Below, piece after piece: positions 15,778-20,466 of a stretch of DNA of 20,466 nucleotides. The DNA is from CAJXZP01 sp049606935 (GTDB lineage Bacteria > Bacteroidota > Bacteroidia > Flavobacteriales_G > Salibacteraceae), in contig JBMYWA010000041.1 in NCBI GenBank assembly GCA_049606935.1, positions 1 through 20,466 on the forward strand. Reading direction: 5' to 3'. The notes below the pieces were generated by a model. That model was not told the origin of the DNA, did no database searches, and saw only the letters and a list, made by a program, of their open reading frames with translations. The position numbers were made by a program, and so were the translations under genes. Each line of letters begins with the position of its first letter. Positions within the stretch are counted from its first letter, which is position 1.

Positions 15778-18555
15778 CCAGTTTTCTCCAGGATTGGCAT
15801 CCACATCCATAGGTACATTAATTTCCATGGCATTTGACATTAAGTCTTTAACCACAGGAATTAAAGTATCCACCTCATCTTTAGGGCAGTCAAAAATCAA
15901 TTCATCATGAACTTGCAATATCATTTTTGCTTTTAAATCGGATCTTTTTAAATGCTCCTGAATTTTTATCATGGCCAATTTTATCATATCAGCAGCAGAC
16001 CCTTGAATGGGTGAGTTTATTGCATTTCGCTCTGCAAAACCTCTCACTACTGCATTGGCACTATTGATATCTCGTAAAAATCTTTTTCTACCTAAAATAG
16101 TTTCTACAAATCCTTTTTCACGGGCATCAGAGATACACTTATCCATAAAAACTTTTATTCCCGGAAATTGCTCAAAATAGCTGTCAATTATCTGTTTAGC
16201 CTCCTTTCTAGAAATGTTTAATCTTTGAGATAATCCAAAAGCAGAAATTCCATATATTATTCCAAAATTTACCATTTTAGCATGTGATCTTTGCTCTCTT
16301 GTTACTTCTTCAAGCGAAATATCATATACCTTGGCCGCTGTAGATGCATGAATGTCTTGCCCTGAATTAAATGCTTCTAACATATTTTCATCCTTAGATA
16401 AGGCAGCAATAATTCTTAATTCAATTTGCGAGTAATCAGCTGCTACTAGCACGTAATTTTTGTTTCTAGGTATAAAAGCCTTTCTTATTTCCTTGCCTCG
16501 CTCACTTCTTATTGGAATGTTTTGAAGGTTTGGTTTATCAGAACTCAACCTGCCGGTTGCTGCCACTACCTGATTGTAACTGGTGTGGAGCCTTTCTGTG
16601 CTATTGTTTATCAACTCCGGTAAAGGGTCAACGTAGGTGTTTTTAAGTTTTACAACCTCTCTATATTCTAATAACGATCCTACTATGGGATGTTTGGATT
16701 TTAATTTTTGAAGAATATCCTCACCAGTTGCATATTGTCCGGTTTTCGTTTTTTTGGCTTTATCAGTGATTTTTAAATGATCAAATAAAACCTCTCCAAC
16801 CTGTTTAGGTGATGAAATTAGAAATTCTTTACCCGCTTGTTCGTAAATTTTGTTTTCAATTTTCTCAATTTCTTTGCCTAAGGTAACCGAAAATTCTTTC
16901 AGCATATCACCATCTAAGTGAACACCCTCTTCTTCCATTTCACCTAAAACGCTTACTAGCGGCATCTCCACATTAGTAAACAATTCGTATTCCAATCCTT
17001 TTTTAAGCTCTGGCTCAAATAGTTCCTTTAATTGAAGAGTTATATCTGTATCTTCACAGGCATATTCTGCAGCCACCGAAACATCAACCTCTCGCATTGT
17101 TTTTTGATTCTTTCCCTTTTTACCAATTAGTTCTGTAATAGACATGGGAGAATAACCCAGTTCATTTTCGGCCAATACATCCATGCTTCTTCGATTATTA
17201 TCTGGATGGAGCAAATAATGAGCCACCATGGTATCGAATAATGGGCCACTAACATTTACATCATATTTTTTCAATACGTTAATGTCGTATTTTAAATTGT
17301 GTCCAATTTTTTCTTTTGTGTCATTTTCCAAAAAACCTTTAAACAAAGCCATTACCCTTTTAGATTCCTCAAAATCATCTCCAAACGGCACATAAAAACC
17401 AGAACCTTTTTCAACGCTAAAAGCCAAACCAACCAATTCTGCATCCCATACATTCAATGAAGTAGTTTCTGTATCAAAACAAAAGGAGTTTGAATTCTTT
17501 AAAACATCAATAAGGTTTAAAACCTTCTCTTCAGTATCGCACAAAATGTAAGTATGAGGAGTATTTTCTAAATTCCTAATTTCTTTAACTTCAATGGGTT
17601 CTTCTTGTTGAATTTCAGTGGCAAACATATCCATTTGCTCGCCAGATGGCTTAGCTACCGTTTCTATAGATTCACCTAGTATTCGTTGAGCTAATCTTCT
17701 AAATTCAAGCTCGGTAAAAAGCTCTTTTAATTCTTCCTTGTTAGGGTCCTTTATTTCGGAGTCTTCTAATTGAAATTCATGAGGAACATTCACATCAATT
17801 GTTGCCAATTCCTTAGACATGAATGCTTGTTCCTTAAAATTAATAAAGTTCTCTAACTGCTTTCCTTTTAATTTGTCCAAGTTTTCATAAATACCTTCCA
17901 TTGAATCATAAAGGCCTATTAATTTTTTCGAAGTTTTTTCACCAATACCCGGTACTCCTGGTATATTATCCACAGCATCACCCCAAAGGCCTAAAATATC
18001 AATAACTTGTTCAACCCTCTGAATTTCAAATTTTCTACAAACCTCTTCAATACCCCATACTTCGGCTGGATTACCCATTCTTCCCGGTCTATACATGAAT
18101 ATATCTTCTGACACCAATTGTCCAAAATCCTTATCAGGAGTCATCATATAAGTAATATACCCCTGTTTAGAAGCTTCTTTTGCTAAAGTGCCAATAACAT
18201 CATCGGCCTCGTAACCATCTTCCTTGACAATTGGAATATTCATAGCCTTTAGGATAGAGAAAATATATGGTACTGATAGTTTTATATCTTCTGGAGTTTC
18301 ATTCCTATTCGCTTTGTAATCACTAAAGACTTCATTTCTTTTCAGCTTTGTTCCAGGATCAAAAACCACCGCTAAATGGCTAGGTTTCTCTTTTTCAATA
18401 ATCTCCAGCATAGCATTCAAAAAACCAAAAATGGCAGAGGTGTTCATTCCCTTAGAGTTAATTCTGGGGTTTTTACTAAATGCAAAATAGGCTCTAAAGA
18501 TAAGGGCGTAAGCGTCAAGAAGGAATAATTTTTTATCGATGTTTTTAGTTCTCAT
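15763..18555 (-). CDS. polA: DNA polymerase I
   Basis: This is a full-length 930-residue Pol I for gap filling, primer removal and repair. The N-terminal 5' nuclease (about 8-300) has GYEADDVIGTLA, TPDKDFGQLV and GDAVDNIPGVPGIGEKTS. The 3'-5' proofreading domain (about 335-520) is complete: FDTETTSL (D361, E363), GHNLKYDINVL (N420, D424) and EYACEDTD (Y498, D502). The polymerase domain (about 540-930) has motif A VAADYSQIELR (D707), motif B RSHAKMVNFGIIYG (R756, K760, F764, Y768) and motif C LQVHDELIFD (H883, D884, E885). The C-terminal GENWLVAH matches the family. The start MRTKNIDKKLFLLDAYALI fits the conserved N-terminus. It faces the Wzy-like gene and their last codons overlap. There is nothing odd in its catalytic residues. 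Confidence 0.97.
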   Translation of the reverse strand: MRTKNIDKKLFLLDAYALIFRAYFAFSKNPRINSKGMNTSAIFGFLNAMLEIIEKEKPSHLAVVFDPGTKLKRNEVFSDYKANRNETPEDIKLSVPYIFSILKAMNIPIVKEDGYEADDVIGTLAKEASKQGYITYMMTPDKDFGQLVSEDIFMYRPGRMGNPAEVWGIEEVCRKFEIQRVEQVIDILGLWGDAVDNIPGVPGIGEKTSKKLIGLYDSMEGIYENLDKLKGKQLENFINFKEQAFMSKELATIDVNVPHEFQLEDSEIKDPNKEELKELFTELEFRRLAQRILGESIETVAKPSGEQMDMFATEIQQEEPIEVKEIRNLENTPHTYILCDTEEKVLNLIDVLKNSNSFCFDTETTSLNVWDAELVGLAFSVEKGSGFYVPFGDDFEESKRVMALFKGFLENDTKEKIGHNLKYDINVLKKYDVNVSGPLFDTMVAHYLLHPDNNRRSMDVLAENELGYSPMSITELIGKKGKNQKTMREVDVSVAAEYACEDTDITLQLKELFEPELKKGLEYELFTNVEMPLVSVLGEMEEEGVHLDGDMLKEFSVTLGKEIEKIENKIYEQAGKEFLISSPKQVGEVLFDHLKITDKAKKTKTGQYATGEDILQKLKSKHPIVGSLLEYREVVKLKNTYVDPLPELINNSTERLHTSYNQVVAATGRLSSDKPNLQNIPIRSERGKEIRKAFIPRNKNYVLVAADYSQIELRIIAALSKDENMLEAFNSGQDIHASTAAKVYDISLEEVTREQRSHAKMVNFGIIYGISAFGLSQRLNISRKEAKQIIDSYFEQFPGIKVFMDKCISDAREKGFVETILGRKRFLRDINSANAVVRGFAERNAINSPIQGSAADMIKLAMIKIQEHLKRSDLKAKMILQVHDELIFDCPKDEVDTLIPVVKDLMSNAMEINVPMDVDANPGENWLVAH

Positions 18556-18883
18556 AGGAATATATTTCTACCTCAAAGAAAGGCATAATTTGTTTTTTGT
18601 AGCCATAAAATATGGATTCTTTTAATGTGGAGTTTATTAACAATTTAGGAGTGAGTTTGATGGTATTTTAAGCCTTTTAAAATACTATTTTAAGTACAAC
18701 TTATTAACAAAAACTAAAATGGTGAAAACCAAACAGAGTTTGATTTCTAGTGATTTACCTCTTTTCATTCATCACACAATTGTCAATTTCGTCACATAAG
18801 TGACCAAATAATTAAAACATATGCATTTATATTTCAAAAATTGTTGATAAATAGTAAATTTGTGCAGCACAAAATATTTCGCT
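18556..18883. other. Intergenic region between divergent polA and surface-protein genes
   Basis: This stretch of about 330 bp holds no credible gene. It contains a perfect AT-rich hairpin (GTATTTTAA 18663-18671 / TTAAAATAC 18677-18685, loop GCCTT), with TATTTTAAG repeated directly at 18687. A GTCAC-ataa-GTGAC dyad lies at 18791-18804. The promoter of the plus-strand gene is at 18832-18862. A weak TTTCTTTG box lies about 15 bp before polA on the minus strand. Confidence 0.55.
18832..18862 (+). promoter_or_regulatory. Promoter of the LamG-like surface protein gene
   Basis: TTTC (18832-18835) is followed after 19 nt by TAAATTTG (18855-18862), an exact match to the Bacteroidota TAnnTTTG -7 box at standard spacing. 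Transcription would start near 18868, giving a leader of about 15 nt before the ATG at 18884. Confidence 0.65.
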
Positions 18884-20466
18884 ATGAAAACACTACTTAC
18901 TATTTTTCTTTCGTTACTAGCATTTATATCATTCTCTCAAGATGGACCTGGAGGGGTAGGTAATACCTCAGGATCTAGTGATCTTTCTCTATGGTTAAAA
19001 GCAGGTGATATCAATCAAATTTCTGGTACATTCGTAACAAATTGGCTTGACGCATCTGGCAAGTCTAACGATGCAAGCGCAACATCTAGCGCTCCATTAT
19101 TGTTGGATAATCAATTAAACGGCCACCCTACGGTTAACTTTAGCTCAACATCTGGTCAGTTTATGATGGTTCCGCATTCCTCTTCGCTAAACTCTCCATA
19201 TGTTTCTGTTTTTTTAGTAGGAAGAATGAACGCTTCATCAAATAGTAAAGGAACTTATTTAATTAAAACAACAAGCGGAAGTATTGATGATGGATTTGGC
19301 TTGCTAAGACTTAACTCAAAAGAAAAAATTCGATTTTATGCAGGTAATTATGGAGTGAATAGAGATTCTGAACATTTTCATTATGGAGTTTTTGATTTGG
19401 TAGTAGGTAACTTGAAATCTTCCTCAAGCAATGATAAAATTACTGCTTTAGTTAATAATTATGGCTCATCAACAACAATTACCGGAAGCGTTTCAAATTC
19501 AAACAATAATTTATATCTAGGTGCAAGGCCAAGAAATAATGGCACATTAAAATCATTTTTAGATGGCGATATTGCTGAGATAATTGTTTTATCTAAGGAT
19601 GTTACTTCCACAGAAAGAATTATTGTTTCTAATTACTTGGCTGCAAAGTATGGATTCGGTATTTCTAATGCTAAATACTCCTATTATTTCTCACACCCAA
19701 ATGATGTAATTGGTATTGGTTCATACAACAATAATACCCATTCAAACTCAAGAGCTGGTGTTTTAGAAATTGCAGAAAGTAAAACACTTACTAACGGACA
19801 GTTTTTAATGGTTGGGCATGATGGAGCTTCTATGAACTCTATTACCACCAATCTACCTGAAGAATTTTCTCAGCGATACGAAAGAACATGGAGGTCTCAT
19901 GTAAACGGTGGTATAACCAAAGAAGATATTATTTTTCATGTTGGAACCAATGGAATGCCTACAAAAATTGAGGATTATGCATTGCTTCTTGATTTAGATG
20001 GTGATGGTGATTTTTCAAATGCAACATCAATTCCAGCTTCGAGCGTAAACAATAGTAATAACACCGTAACCTTTGATGATGTTCATTTACATACTGGAGC
20101 AGTCTTTACTTTGGCCTATTATCAAACCATTGAGTGGTTAGGTAATGTTGGAACTTTTATTAGAGGTTCAGGTATTGGTGGAGCTCCAGACCAAACTGAT
20201 GGTGGGCGTAATTTAATTATTCGTTCAGGCGCCTATGGACATGTACAATTTGACGCATCGGTTTATGGCGTAGAAATTGAACCTGGAGCTGGTGTAATAA
20301 TTGATTCTGGCGTGTGTATTACTATTAATTCTAAAATTCATAATGATGGTTACATTGGAATAGAAGAAAGCGGATCCTTAATTCAAACAATGGAAGGATC
20401 AGATCAAAATTCTGGTTCTGGAATATATTTATTACAACGTACAGGCTTAAATTCACAGTATGGATA
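18884..20466 (+). CDS. Large secreted LamG-like surface protein, 3' end outside window
   Basis: An open frame of 527 codons starts at ATG 18884 and runs to the right edge without a stop, so the C-terminus is missing. Residues 1-19 form a signal peptide (MKTLLTIFLSLLAFISFSQ). The mature N-terminus reads DGPGGVGN and then LSLWLKAGDI, the opening of concanavalin/LamG-like domains in Bacteroidota surface proteins. The LamG-like region (about 33-258) ends FLDGDIAEIIVLSKDVTSTE and VSNYLAAKYG, a hallmark of this class. A second beta-rich region (about 260-412) contains DVIGIGSYNN, FLMVGHD and an acidic LDLDGDGDF (369-377) that may bind calcium. A third region starts at WLGNVGTFIRG (418). A T9SS sorting domain is expected at the unseen C-terminus. 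Likely role: cell-surface adhesion or glycan binding (inference). It has its own promoter and diverges from polA. Confidence 0.88.
   Translation, partial: MKTLLTIFLSLLAFISFSQDGPGGVGNTSGSSDLSLWLKAGDINQISGTFVTNWLDASGKSNDASATSSAPLLLDNQLNGHPTVNFSSTSGQFMMVPHSSSLNSPYVSVFLVGRMNASSNSKGTYLIKTTSGSIDDGFGLLRLNSKEKIRFYAGNYGVNRDSEHFHYGVFDLVVGNLKSSSSNDKITALVNNYGSSTTITGSVSNSNNNLYLGARPRNNGTLKSFLDGDIAEIIVLSKDVTSTERIIVSNYLAAKYGFGISNAKYSYYFSHPNDVIGIGSYNNNTHSNSRAGVLEIAESKTLTNGQFLMVGHDGASMNSITTNLPEEFSQRYERTWRSHVNGGITKEDIIFHVGTNGMPTKIEDYALLLDLDGDGDFSNATSIPASSVNNSNNTVTFDDVHLHTGAVFTLAYYQTIEWLGNVGTFIRGSGIGGAPDQTDGGRNLIIRSGAYGHVQFDASVYGVEIEPGAGVIIDSGVCITINSKIHNDGYIGIEESGSLIQTMEGSDQNSGSGIYLLQRTGLNSQYG

Noticed and set aside
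1..20466. CRISPR array, tRNA/rRNA genes, phage or transposase genes, defence system
   Set aside because: I looked for regular spaced repeats, cloverleaf-like ends, DDE or integrase motifs and clustered defence genes and found none.

Overview
The window looks like chromosomal DNA of a low-GC member of the Bacteroidota, most probably a marine-type Flavobacteriales-like lineage. Five things point there: secreted proteins with type IX secretion (T9SS) C-terminal sorting domains; a TPR sensor kinase with a NarL-type regulator; promoters resembling the Bacteroidota TTG / TAnnTTTG consensus; a Bacteroidota-style SdhB tail (FGNCTNTGACEVECPKG); and an intergenic repeat of the GGGCGTTA...TAACGC type. 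No tRNA, rRNA, CRISPR array, transposase or integrase is visible.

Left region (1-1316): a T9SS cargo gene on the minus strand runs off the left edge and is split by a frameshift near 630-640. Behind it, on the plus strand, lies an orphan 3' end of a succinate dehydrogenase iron-sulfur subunit gene (sdhB) with its own strong terminator. This is the most scar-like part of the window.

Region 1317-5278: a lipoprotein gene and a putative outer-membrane protein gene form a minus-strand pair. They diverge from an overlapping response regulator / histidine kinase pair. A perfect 8-bp-arm palindrome sits between the two divergent promoters and touches both -33 boxes. This suggests, without proving it, that the regulator controls both transcription units.

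Region 5279-10140: a gene-free stretch of about 395 bp carries a Bacteroidota-type intergenic repeat and a terminator. It is followed by a two-gene minus-strand operon of secreted amidohydrolases. The larger protein has a degenerate first amidohydrolase domain and an intact second one. The smaller protein also lacks the metal-binding HxH motif.

Region 10141-20466: a large T9SS-secreted lamin-tail-domain protein (minus) is followed by a Wzz-like / Wzy-like polysaccharide pair (plus). That pair converges with, and overlaps by 15 bp, the DNA polymerase I gene polA (minus). Divergent from polA is a large secreted LamG-like surface protein whose reading frame runs off the right edge.

Most of the window is ordinary housekeeping and cell-surface content. 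I see no complete novel system. The best candidates for a second look are the palindrome joining the two-component system to the envelope-protein pair, the sdhB scar, and the amidohydrolase pair with lost active sites.
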